Part shown: piece by piece, positions 24,948-37,900 of the stretch
Position numbering within the stretch: position 1 is the stretch's first letter
How the letters are laid out: every line of letters starts with the position of its first letter
Assembly (NCBI GenBank): GCA_013433145.1
Contig: CM024180.1
Coordinates: 8,188,001-8,252,000 of the forward strand
Direction: 5' to 3'
Origin: Ascaris suum
Lineage: Eukaryota > Nematoda > Chromadorea > Rhabditida > Ascarididae
Length of the DNA stretch: 64,000 nucleotides
Program-made: the position numbers and the translations under genes
Notes under the pieces: generated by a model
Database searches by the model: none
What the model was told of the DNA's origin: nothing
What the model saw: only the letters and a program-made list of their open reading frames with translations

Positions 24948-27000
24948 TTTTCAAATTGTTTGATGACTTGCATGTTCAAATGGAACTAGTTGATAGTTCA
25001 TGGTAGTGATACACCATACTGTACCTGATCGTAGACACCCCACATACCTTACTTTGATTGCATCATAGCCCCAAAACCGCGTCTCAATGCAATAGATCAA
25101 ATTTTGTCGACCTTATTTCGTAAAGCATAGATGGTCATTTTGTCTTGAAGAGCTGGTTAATGTCGCTCGAGTCTTTGTTATTGCTGCAGTCAGTCCGCTG
25201 GAGCATTATGGATTTTATGGAACAGTTCTGCGATGTGGTTATCCTGTTAAGAAATATAACACGAAGGAAGCGGATTTTGAAATTTTTTTTGTTTTTTGGC
25301 GCTTTGGACTTGAATATAACCAGGATTGAAAAACGTTTTCCGGTCTCCCGATGATGGGGGGATCTTATTCACCTGATTGATTGATTCTTCGCATTTGGTT
25401 TTGATTTTTAAATTAGGAATGAAAAATCTAAGTGCAGTTAATGTTTATTGTTTTGCAAATATTTTCGCCCCCCCCCCCCAAAAAAAAAAAAACTTGAAGA
25501 GGTCTTATTGGGAGAGTGCCAAAGGTTTTTTTGAGAGAGAATAAAATCAGGTGGGATCGTGCGGATGGTCGGAGCAGTCACCATGAACGAATCTGCACTA
25601 GTTTGCACTGTTGTATTAACGTTCGGCCCACATACATGTGTTCTCTCGCAGACCGCATCTCAACAGAGGGTGTAGATTTCCAAGGAGACCGGGACGACTA
25701 GACGAGCTAAGAACGGCTTGCAGAGGGGTGTAATTCCGAAACAGCAGTAAGTGACTCCGGAGTTAATTGTTCGACAGAATCATTTGTTGTAACATTTTTC
25801 TAGAGAAGCCTAATCCAGAATCTCGTTTCACTTCGTAGAGGGTTTTTTCTTCATTAAAAGTGTTTTGCCCGAAAAATAAGTGCGTAGTTGACGATGATTG
25901 AAATAATTTATTGACTATTGCTCTCAATGGCTAACTATGAAACTTACTGATAGCCTATTTGACTTATTGACAGTTCTTGTTGCCGATGTCTATATTGAAG
26001 GGTTCTTTGTTTTCTTAGTAAAAAGGTCTATTTTCCTGTAACTTTGATGCAATTACTGCTAATTTTCCTTCAGTTTTAGGTGTGCTGATCATAGTCGTGA
26101 TTCAATGTAGTATCGGAATGAAGTAACGTTGTTATGCATTCTAGTGGGTATTTATGGGGTTTGGACGATAGTGGACGTCCACAACGGTTGAATGCTTCTA
26201 GTGATCCACGTATGATTTTCTCTTGTGTTCAATATTTCTGCAGCATGGCCGCAATAAATAAATAGACAAATAAATAAATAAATAATCCTCGCATTTCGTT
26301 TACCTAATTGCTCATGCTAATATCCCTTGCTTATCATAGAATTCTACGAAACGATTATATTGGAATGGAAATATATGGGGCGGTAGGCAACAAACGGGAA
26401 TTGAGAAGCCATTTTGAAAAGAAGGCAACTGATATGATGGAACGAAATTGTGCTCAGCTTTCCCCTTTACTATAGATGGTGATTCCAGTAATGAATACTA
26501 TTTATCGATGAAGGAAGTATAGTTTCACTAGGATCTTATCCATATCCATTTATTTTATGTTGTGATCTCCTTTTCTTTTAATATTTCCTCATCGAAAAAC
26601 TATATCTATAAAATTCCTTGTTGCCAAGGGCATTCATAAGACTACAAGGACGTGGGAGGAAAAAGCGAGAGGGGAAAGATTACTTTCTCTTTCTAACTAA
26701 TTGTTATGTTTTTTATAATCTATTTTCTTTTGTTTCTTATTCAGTTAGCATATATATAGTATCTTCATTTCATGCGATCTCTAGCAATGAGTTTTTCTCA
26801 GTCGTTAATCCTATTCTCCACTCTCATAATCATCGTCTACATGTCTGAATATCCGTTAAATTAGCGTAATTTTCAAGAAATTCTAGTTTGGAGTTGAGTT
26901 TCTTTCATTGCCCATTTGTAAAGATTTTTCTTTTAATAATTTTATTGAATCTATATTTCTTAGCGATATCATTTCTTTTTATTCCTTTCAATAATTTTAG
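23604..27000 (+). other. Spacer before the first recognised TECPR1-like exon
   Basis: About 3.4 kb. The first coding exon(s) of the TECPR1-like gene should be here, because the exon at 27001 starts in phase 1 and lacks a start codon. None could be identified. Contents seen: a short (AT)n at 24910-24944, a MITE-end-like motif near 25750, a C/A homopolymer pair near 25470, and an (AAAT)n run near 26262-26283. Confidence 0.5.
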
Positions 27001-30000
27001 AGAGGGACGATTATTTGGATTGGGTAAACGAGGCGATCTTTGATGCCGATCATCAACCGATACGAATCCAGAAGATAGTTGCAACACGAGAACATATTAT
27101 TGCGTTAGATAGACATGGCTATTGTTATCTGTATGTGTGCACATCACATACAGCAATTCGATTCGTCATTTATACTTTCGAAAATCAGGTCTAACTTTTT
27201 CAGTTCCGTTTTTTTTTTGTTTTTCAGTTTTCGAGTATTAGTTTTTAAGTTTTTGGGTATTACTTTTCAAGTTTTTGATTCCCGCTAGCGATACACTTAT
27301 TCGGGAATTTGTTCTTTTCATATCGAAATGCATTTCGTTTATTCGTTCATATTTAGATTATGAGATGAGTTCTTACGTAATTAGGTTTGAAGAAAGCTCT
27401 TTCCGGTGAATTGTTCAAATGTCTTTATGAAGTCTTTTATTTTTTTAGGCGTGTAATAAATAGAAATTGTTATATTCTCTTCCTTTATTAACACAACATA
27501 AGTTGCGCACGTATTTCTTTAAACGTACTACTGCCTCGATTATCGAGTAGAAGAGGAGTAGATAACACCTGTAATGAATATACCTAATTTACTTTCACGT
27601 GCTCACAGAGGTAGGCCTTTTGCCCTATCGCGCATACATTTTTGAGAGGAGATTTTGAACGTGCAATGGAGATTAGCTTTTTTTTCTCAGATTTGCATTT
27701 GAATAAAATGTTGCTGCTTTCGATCTATAGTTCACACACGTTTATAATTACACTAAATGAAAACTCTCTATCTATTACTTATTTTCTTAAGTAAGTATAA
27801 TGCTCCATAATGTTGGTGAAAATATAATTAATGTTATATTTAATCTCAATAACCTCAATTTAACCTCAGCCACGTTCGAGGCACTAAAAGTTCTAGGTTA
27901 AACGATTTCGAGACGAGCCTTGGTTAAAAATAAATCGGAACTTGCTGGATTATAGGTAATCTCGATCAGCAGCACTTAGCCTCAGTACTGTGTTATATGT
28001 TTAGAATACGATAAGCGCAAAGAAACTAAACATGATGACGTTGTATTATACGGTCGTGCTAACTTTTCTCAAAAAGTTCGTATGAAATTGAAGCAGCTCG
28101 TTGATCGTTGTGCAGCGTCCATCTTATGAAGGTGAGTAAAAAGGTGAAGAGAAGGGAGGTTTCTTTTTTTGCAGAGATGGTACCCGGGTATAGGTTGGTC
28201 AGCACGTACGTTGCCTACCGACAGAAGTTCGTTCTCGGATGAAAGTGGTTCTTTGACACAACCTCGAGAGAGTTTTGAGCTACCTTCTGATGGTTGGAAA
28301 TGGGAACAACCGTGGATGATAGACCTCAATGAGCAACTTTACGATAAAGAGGTCTCGCTTTTAGTTCTTGGTTTAAAGTTTTTTTCTGTGCATTTTGCAT
28401 TTTGTGGTGAGTTTTGAAATTGTGCAATATTGTTTTAGGTATTTCGATAGGTATATGACGTGAGGAATTTCCTATAGTACTAGTTATTTGAGTGTACCGG
28501 TGATACAAAGATAGATCTCATTGCTCTATTTTGGTTCCTTCACTCCTTCACCCCCCTTCCCCTCATCCGAGATATACCAGATGTAAGATAAAATGCTTAC
28601 ATGTAAGTTTTATGGAATTTTTAAGATTCAGTAACTTGGAGGATAGATTCATTGACTGATGGCAAGGATTTTGCGGCATATTGACATAACAATTAAAAAT
28701 AATATTGTAATAATCTCGAAGTTGTTTTGAAATAAAATTGGCATCATGAGGTGTCTGCGTTAATGACACGGGACGTATAAAGGTAATCACCATCACCTTA
28801 ACATAAAATCATTAACGAGCCCATTACTCTCTTTATGAGTATGAGGATGTGCACATAATAAATTTGTGTTTTTTAAATCATTGACTAGAGGTTGAAATTG
28901 ATGTGTGGTGCATTCGTGAAGCGTAGATATTTTTAAACGTTTTTTGTAGGGTTGGCAGTATGCTTTCAATTTTGGAGTAGATGCACATTTTCGAAATGCA
29001 CCAACGATGACGTCTTTCGTTCGTAGACGTCGTTGGCTCAGAAGTAGGAGATATACTGCGTTATGCCGATGGGTTCAGGTATATTTCAGTGGTATTTTGA
29101 GAGGTTTTCTTTTAATTTTGCTGTTCTACATTATTTAATCCTGTTGTTCACCAGGATGTTAGATATTTGAATCTTTTCGTTGAATTTTTTACCTTTTTTT
29201 TACCTGAGCTGTTAGGCGTAATTTCATTTTAGTTTATTCTAACTTCCAATGATAAAAGCAACCTTAGCTTTGCACAGACTTTGATTGTTACCGCTGTTTG
29301 ATGGCGAATATAAGAGGGCTCTGTATTCACTTTACAGCCTTGCGGACAGGTACTTTAACTCCATATTATGTATTACGTAAATTCTGTTATTCTGTTGCAT
29401 AGGTAATGCAGCGTTACCTGGTGTGCACCTGAATACAATAGTTGGAGTATAAGTGATGCAGATAATGGCAAGGTAGCGATAGTTCAGTTGGTCAACCGGG
29501 TGGGATGAGTGCATCCAAAATAAAAGGTCCAAGGTTCGTGTCCAGCTTGTGGGCAATGTTTCCACTTCCTCTAAAAACATGATTACAGTTAACTTGACAA
29601 TTCGTTTAATATGAGAGCTTTATTTATTCGTTATTTTGTGATGAGATAAAGTAGTTCCTTTTTTTGTATCGCCGGGAAGAAAGTTACCCATATGATCTGC
29701 TCCCTTATTTGCCTTCTTTTGCTTCTTTTCTCGTTCTTGTAAAGCACATTTCCGGTCTTTATATTATTTTTTTTTGTTCCGCCGGTTGCCTGTCAACTTT
29801 TCTGTCGATTCTATCCTCATCACGCATTTTACTTCTGCATTCTTTACCCAGAAGCCTAACTTATAGCGTTCAGTGGAGATACATAACATGACGTTATGAA
29901 AGAGATGGGAAGGTTAGTGATGGTTATGCAGTAACATTGGCAAATTAAGGTGAACGTGGCGAGTTCGTCGGAATTGTTTGTGGATATTTGTGCGGGTGGT

Positions 30001-33000
30001 TTTGACGTTGACGCCGACTCGTCCTGTGAATTATATAGTCTTTTTGCACTGTCGAGAGATGGTGATCTATACTGGCGGAAAGGAATCAGGAAAAATTCGC
30101 CGGAAGGAACAGAATGGAAATTAATTGAGCCGATCCCGGATGATTCAGGAGGTATCGCTTCAAGTTGTCGTCTTTGTTTGTTGCTTGATCGAATGAACGG
30201 AATAAATTAAATCTTGATAGGTAGGGTGGAAGATTAGGAGTGGTTGAGGAATGATTATAGGGCTCAGGGCAAAAGCTTGATTAATTATTGAGATAAGTGC
30301 CGAAGTTGAGTTATGAATGAAAACGAGTGACGATTCATTGCCGCAATGTGCAGAACGATATTGTCGGATCATATTTTGTTTATCTTATTAAAACACGCCT
30401 CATATGTTTCACCAAAATCATAGTAAGTCTGTTGGTTGACGGCTTACGATTTAAACGTTTTGAATGAGCAGATAAAGGTGCAAAATCCCCACTGGGGAGG
30501 GAGATGAATCGGGGTTGTGCGATGGTCAAGCGCCATGATAAACGCCCATTTGCAGTAATCAGTTTTCTATGTATGTTGGCAGGCGTTTGGCCTTCTGCGA
30601 TATTGTCGTCCACTTTGGTTCAAAATAAGTTATACACATACACATCTCCTCTTGTTCTTTACCTTCTACGTAAATAGCTATCCACCTGTTTCTTATAAAT
30701 CGGGGCAGTTCGCGTCGTTCCATTAAACACTATTCATTTATCACTACGATCTCTCGATTATTGAGCAATTCCAGCGAATAGGGAGGGGCAGAGGGGGAGG
30801 GGAGAGGTAATGCTGAAGGGCGAAAATGTTGGTTATCGCGTTCAAGTTTTCCGGTCCGATCCTTTTTCCTGAAGCCTACTTCAAAGGCCGCTAGTAATGT
30901 GCTCTTATAAGAGTGCATTTACGTGCATCATTTATTAGCGAATAGCTGCAATTGGTGCCGACTGGAGAGGACAAGATAATCGTAAATTCCGGATTTCTTG
31001 AGAGTTTCTTTAATTTTGGATTTGAATAGACCATTGAGAGCGATAAACTGGGAGAGCGAGGATGAAATAACTGAAAGTTACGAGTTTTTCAAACTAGTAT
31101 AATGACGAATGAAGGCTTTAAGGCTTTTGACCTCACCTTTTTAAGTATATGAAGATTGGGATAACCAGAAGTTTTTGAACAGCTGAGATGTGGAATACTG
31201 TGGAAATGTGCTCTCATTGCTGCTTTTTTAAGCGAAGATATTTTCGTTCTTTAGTTTTAATAGGACGTTAAAAATGTGTGGATATTTTTGCCGACAACCG
31301 TGACCAGCAGTCTTATTCTATTGAGCGAGTTAACCTCAGCTTGAGCTCAGGTCAGACCCACCTGCTTTCCGTCTACCTCCTCCTCCCTCTCCTTCGAGTT
31401 AGCAGGACCAGTACTTTTATCACTGAGTCCTACATTCCGGCTGTTTTCAGAAGACACATATCACGAGTTGGCGTCGATTAGTTGTTCCTCAAGTTCGGGT
31501 CTGCTATTGGTCGTAACATGGGATGGGCGATTTTTCTTTCGTGTTGGAATATCGGCTAGCTGTCGTTGCGGAACAGCATGGAAGGCGGGTGCTGCACCCA
31601 ACGGTCTACCCATCGTGAGTGTAGCGATGGGGCGGAGGGCTTTATGGATAGTCTCCTCCAGTGGGAAGGTTGGTATCAAACTCTTGCAAGATTAGACTAG
31701 GACAGTTTGATGGAGCATTTCCTTTTCCCATTCGTTTTACTCGGAAAGACCGATTTCCGATTGGCATTGTTTTTTTCACTGTTTTATTTAAAACGAAAAA
31801 TTGAAAGAATTAGCCCTTTCTTCTTGAAGTGTGATCCCTTCCAAAGTCTGTTGGCTCTGTTGCCGCGGAACTCCGCACGGCGTTAGTTGGTAGCTGAATA
31901 TTAAACTCTGCTATGGGTTTTCTTATGATATTCGTTGATGTGAATTTCTCACTGCTAGCAAGATTATCGGCGAACGCGGATTTCTGGGTATTTTCTGAGA
32001 GGGGGGGGGGGGTCGGGGGAAGGAGATGACACAATATGGATGAATTTCTTCAAAAAATTGGATTCTTGAGAAATAATATGGCTGTTGTGAATGAAAAAAT
32101 TAGTTTAAGAATTTTAGATGGCGATTATTAATATGTTGAGTACTGAAGTATTTAATTTGGGGAGATACCTATTGAGACTTCAATAAACTTACCTGTTGGA
32201 CAGTTCATTTTACCTCGCAATTGGATCTAGAAGACATGGGAGAGAGGGGAGTTTGGGGGGGGGGGGAACTTCTATTCCAACTTCAGTGTAAGGCAAAATT
32301 CCAATGCTTATGCTTTCACAGTTTCATTCAAGCTGTTATAATAGGTGAGAATTGATTGTAGGGAGGATTCTATAAAAATCAGAAATGAGTCAAATGAGTC
32401 GATAACATCGTTTTTGGATGCAACTAGCTTAGAGCTGTGCATTTTTTTAAAATTTATGAGTACTTTTTCGAGTCTTCAATTCCTGTCAATTCCATTGTTT
32501 TCAAGTTTACGATGTGTTTTGCACTCAAATCGATTATCTAGTTTCGCTTTGAAAGCCTGTAGAGATCGTTCTTGGCTTAGCAGAACCAAAAAATTGATCG
32601 TAAGCCTTTAATGTTTTCACATGATCGTTATGTCTGTAATTTTATACGCTGTGCTTTATGCATCCGATTCTTCCAATCTCCCGCCGGTATTGGTATGGGA
32701 AATTGGAGGGAATTTGGAAGTTCAGCTGTTTTCTGATCCTCTTGGTTGCTCTCTTCCCATCCTCACTTTCAAGCTTAATGAGGCACGAGAACGAAGCCAA
32801 AGTGTTGAATTTTCTATCGTATATTCGGAAGATTTGGAGCATTTATTTTTAGTAATTTACTAGTTTCAGGTTCTGAGGTTTTCAGCTTCTTTTTTTTAGA
32901 GCTAAGGTTTATTCTTTTAGCTTTGAGTGTTTAAAAAAATCACTTAATTTTTTCAATTTGTTTACTTAAATGTAATAGCAGAAAATCGAGTAATCTTTAT

Positions 33001-34320
33001 TCGGTCTATGTTATGCATTGTTATATTCATTTTATTTATGATTGGTTTTCTAAATAGATCGCGCAAATTCGTATGCAAAATGTAAAGTGAAGTGGTCAGT
33101 TGTCACCTCGTGATGATTCCATGCTATAATATTCGAATTTGGCAGTTTCAGATCTCATGCCCGTGTTGTTGCGGCTATCGCAGCATGCAAAATAGTGATA
33201 GCATCTGCTAAGAAAACTCTCTCTTCTCAAATCGTTTGAACGTTTTTCCTGGTCGAAATGATCTTCTTCCTTCACTGCTATCTGGCTACCGTTGATCATC
33301 TTGTGGAACATACCTGATTGCTTGCATTATGTTGAAGGGAGTTTGATTGCAGTTATGGATGGCAAGTGTACAGAATGCAGCATTGGGTGTTTCTCCAGAT
33401 TTGAGCAGGTGCCTTTCATCGGAAGGATATATGACAATGGGTGATGGAATGTGCAGGATTTCGATTACGAACAATGACCAGGTTTGTTTTCTGCCTATTC
33501 CTTATGTATTGACAGTCTCTTTTTCCCACACTCCCGCAGTCTTTTTTCAGTTTTGGTTTTGAAATTTTGAAGCTTTAATTTCTTATATTTGAGAAGTTTT
33601 TAAGTATCTCTATTTTAAATAACTGCAGTTTTATTGCACATACCTGCATGCTTATAAATAACAAGCAAATAACGAATATGTAATGGGAAGTAGTGAGTGT
33701 GTGACATAGCGCAAGTGATGGGAAGCGAAAATATAATAATAAAAAGTAGTGGACTATTACGCCAGGGTTATTATTTATGAAAACCTTTGAGAATGTATGC
33801 TCTAGATGGTTCGGCAACCCACAAAATTTTTGGAAAAGGCTATTCTTTATGATAAGCAGCTTGTTGGTGATGCATTAATCACGATTACGTTTTGATGTTT
33901 TGCAACTTTTAATTTTTTGCATGGCGAAATATATGTTATACCTCTCGAAAAATGCGCTGTTGGAGTGAGATAATCGATAATCCATGTTGGTGTCGGGTGC
34001 GGCCCAGTGACTCCTTCAGGAGGTGATGATATGAGGTTTCTTCAAAACTTTTGGGTAGGAGTCGAGAGAGAGGTCGGGATTCTTTCTCGTGTCATTCCCT
34101 TGAGTCTCATTAACAAAAAAAAATTTGCAAACTTTAGTCGATCAACGCTTCCACTTTCAACTCTTGCAGGTATTGGGCATTTCTCAGCGAGGTGAGCGAA
34201 TGTTCGTAAGGTCGGAGGTCAAAGATGGCGAATTGGGCGGACAATCATGGTTGGAGATTGTAGCGAGGGATGGTTCGGCCGAGGATGCAGAGATCCGGTG
34301 GCGGCAAGTACTTTTTAACC

Positions 34321-34368
<48 letters not shown>

Positions 34369-34844
34369 TATTTATTTCTGTATATGTTCGTACAGCGTGT
34401 GGACATACTTAGTTGGTGTATAAGTGAAGTATATTGTATTATCTGAAATAAACCTCTTATGAAATATAAATTTCCCAAGGTTTTGAGTGCGAGGGTTATT
34501 TTATGGGGAAGGGAGGAGAGGCTTGTTGAAGTTAAGGGATTTGCTCGAGATGCAGTCATATATATACACCGATGTGAAGTAATCTTGTGGGAAGTTCGAT
34601 ATGCTTTGTTTTTATGAAATGATCTCTGGCTAACGTTTCTTACGACTTCTCTCTCTTACCATGATGGCGTATCACCAATGAATCGGTTCTTTTGCAGTGA
34701 TTATAGCGTCAGAAAATGGCGTCATTATCATTTTTTAATGAATGAAATCACTCGAACAACTTTAAAGTGGATGCATACGTATTTATGCCCATGTAGATCA
34801 ATACTTATGCAATATTTATGCAAACGTGAGTGTGCGTAAGAAGT

Positions 34845-34924
<80 letters not shown>

Positions 34925-37900
34925 TATCACATGCACGTATGCATTTTATTTTAACATGCATAAACCCACATGTTTTTGCTCAAAGCATTTGATGTATTTT
35001 GATTTATAAGCTTTGACAATATGTTGAGGTGGATAGTGGCAATTGCACGATCATATCAAAGCGTATCCCGAAGCATTGGATCGATAAGAACTTCGTCGCT
35101 CATGACTCTTCCGCACTTTCCGATCTGAAGTCCACATGGAGAGAGCAAGTAATTGAATTAATTATTTCTTTATGTGAATTATTCGCAGTAGTTCTTTCAT
35201 TTATGGCGTTTGTTTGAATATTGAATTCTTTTGAGATAAGTTTAGAAATTACCTTTGTTTTTAAGGAATTGAGCGCTTGCCGACGAGAGGTCTTTTTGCA
35301 AAGAGTAGATGAAAAAATTTGATTATTTTATTTCAATATTTCAATCTTTAAGGTTATTTCTAAGGTAAAGGTTTGATCCTTTTAGCGTGAAATATAGGTC
35401 AGTGAACATGAGACGAGCCTAATTTTCTTTCCGATTCCCAGTTGTTCAGAATTGAGAGGCCGCGAAAAGGGTTTCCGTCTTGGGAATCGTACTGGACTGG
35501 AAAATAGCCGCTATCATTTTTTCTCTGTAAATTAAGTTGTTGATAACTTAAAATATGAGCGCATTTTCTCATAATTGATCAGCTCTTTCATTTCCATTCA
35601 GTCATTTTTATCTGTTGTGGTGATAAAGTGGCAGTTTTGATAGCATCAGGAGTTTGTGGTTGCCTTAGCGGTGTATTCGATGAAATGCTTAGCAAGCATC
35701 AATGACGCTTGCTCGAATGTGATCTGCTGCCTGGATAGTTGGATGATTCATCCATTGCCTGGCACCTTTTTTGTGCTTCTCGGCAGAATCATTTCCTCTT
35801 TTTCTCTAGGAATCTGCAAAGGTGTGCTCATGAGGGCCGGTCACTTATTAGTACGTCACAATTAAAGGAACCGAAATATCACTAAAATGATAAGTGAAAA
35901 AACTGATAAGGTGACGTGAAACTTCCGTCTTATGCGTTCCCAGTTGAGGATTATCCATTAATTCACCGCTTGATATCTCGTTTCTTTAAAAATCGTCGCG
36001 TGTTTAAAGTGAAAATTTATTGTTCTAGTACCAACAGCTATTTGCATTTTTTGGATTTTTTTTCCGTCTCTTTCGCCTTTTTTTGCTGTTATTTGTGATT
36101 TTTGCGCTACACTTTGCCACACGCAAGAGGTAAATGCTAATAATAGCAGTGATAAGACGATCTTTCCCTATCAGCTATGTGGCTTGATTATGTAATCTTT
36201 AGATAGTGCAGTTGTTGGATGAGCAACACGAACTATTATGGCACGTATTCGAAGATATGGAAAGTAATGAGATGCCCCGAGGCACTGAATCATGGACGAA
36301 GTGTGCCAAAGTACATGCAACGTTAAGTTCATGGAAATCGCTGAACTGGCTTGATGCGGCTGCGTATATTTCACTTCGAAGTCATAACGATGGAGCGTTG
36401 AGAGTTGATTTTCGTCGGGGAGGGAGCTTTCACGCCGAATTCTCTCAGGTTATTCGGATAGTCTTTCTCAATGAAATGCATATTTTTAGGGAGGGGAGGA
36501 GAGGCAACGAGGGGAATGGGGCTTATTTAAGATTCAGCAATATTTTGACGGCGGATTGAATTCGATGCCAAGCTTTGTTTAAGTGATCATGGACTTATTG
36601 CAGTTGTTGGGTGCATTTGCGATATGTGACTCACTATGGAGAAGTGCACTTGAAGTGCATTCAGTCGAAAATGCGACACTGAAATTGGCGTTCACCAGTG
36701 AAAATGAGCGAGATCAGTGGAGTGATATCCTTCAGAAGGTTTGTTTTTGCTGTTTTGGGCGCCGATTTGGTTAAGTATTGAGAGAGAGGGAATGGGAGTG
36801 GGGTTGGGAGGTACTGGATCTAATGTCCCCCCCCCCCCTCTTCCATATTTCGCAAAAAGTGTACGATGAGACCTGTAAAAATTAAAAAAGTCCTCAGATG
36901 ATCGGTAAAATAATAAAACTTCAGTGTCCAAGAAATGATTAATAAATAAGATTATAAAATGATTAATAAATAAGATTATATTTTTCAAATTTGAGTTTCT
37001 TCAAGAAAAGTATTTTGCATTCGCACATATTTTAATTTTCTTCTAATTGAATAATTCGATTGTTTTTTATAAGATTTTTTGGCGTAGTTGATTCATTGTC
37101 GTTAATGAAATTTGCAAACTTGGAATCGATAAACGTTATGAAAAGAATCTTCAAGAATCTCGGCGAATCTCATGGACTTGTCATTTATGCTCATAGGTTG
37201 AAGCGACTATAGTGGTTGGGAGTAATCCTATACATAAAATTTATTTGAGGCGATTAGTGCCTACACTCGCACTCTTCCACGTCTCTCTGAGCACTCATTT
37301 ATATGGACTATTAGCGATCAATCTCAGCCGAGAATGGCATTACTTTCAACAATTTCATTGGTCGAAAACCATCTTGTGAGTGTTTTTACTGTACTGAAGT
37401 TCCCACCTCTCTTTACTTTCATCCCGTTTCCCTATAAAGAGTTTTTTAAAGTGTTTTTTATGTGGATATAAGAGGTATTGGGCAATGGGTATAGATGAAT
37501 TAATGGAAAAATTACAGGTGAGCGTTAGTATGACGACAGCCGATTAGCTAAGATACATTTTTTAAATCAGCTTATGTTTCAAGCGTTAGCTACTGTTATT
37601 ACAATGCTCGTGTGATTATAAGCTGAGTCAGTGATTTTATCAGTATGACGTCATTCAACGCAATATGGTGTTATCAGTTCCGTACTATCAGTCGCTTTGT
37701 ATGCGTTATTTAAAGAACTAGATTTGCATCGTGTTTATTTATAATCATGTTTTTGTCAAGTTTTGTGTTATATGCATTAGTTCGCTGATAATCTGGATGC
37801 TCATTGCAACAGTTTGGAATCAAGATGTGACTCACGCCGTTTGTATTTCTTGGCTTTAATTTTTTTTCGAAACTTTCTAGAAAATACTCATAAAATTTTG

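Noticed and set aside
24353..25701. Several plus-strand frames (24353, 25145, 25516) as candidate first exon of the TECPR1-like gene
   Set aside because: None gives a tectonin-like N-terminus with a phase-1 donor to match the exon at 27001.
32621..32863. Overlapping plus-strand frames in a TECPR1-like intron
   Set aside because: Exons ending at 31668 and starting at 33353 join in phase 0 and continue one tectonin unit, so no exon is needed here.
35656..35865. Plus-strand open frame inside the TECPR1-like gene
   Set aside because: The flanking exons (ending 35148 and starting 36203) join in phase and match the STWREQ to PH-domain sequence without it.
37198..37373. Alternative frame of the TECPR1-like exon beginning at an acceptor near 37198
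   Set aside because: Although open, it does not lead in phase to the next exon; the frame starting at 37250 does and gives the tectonin-like FIWTISDQ.
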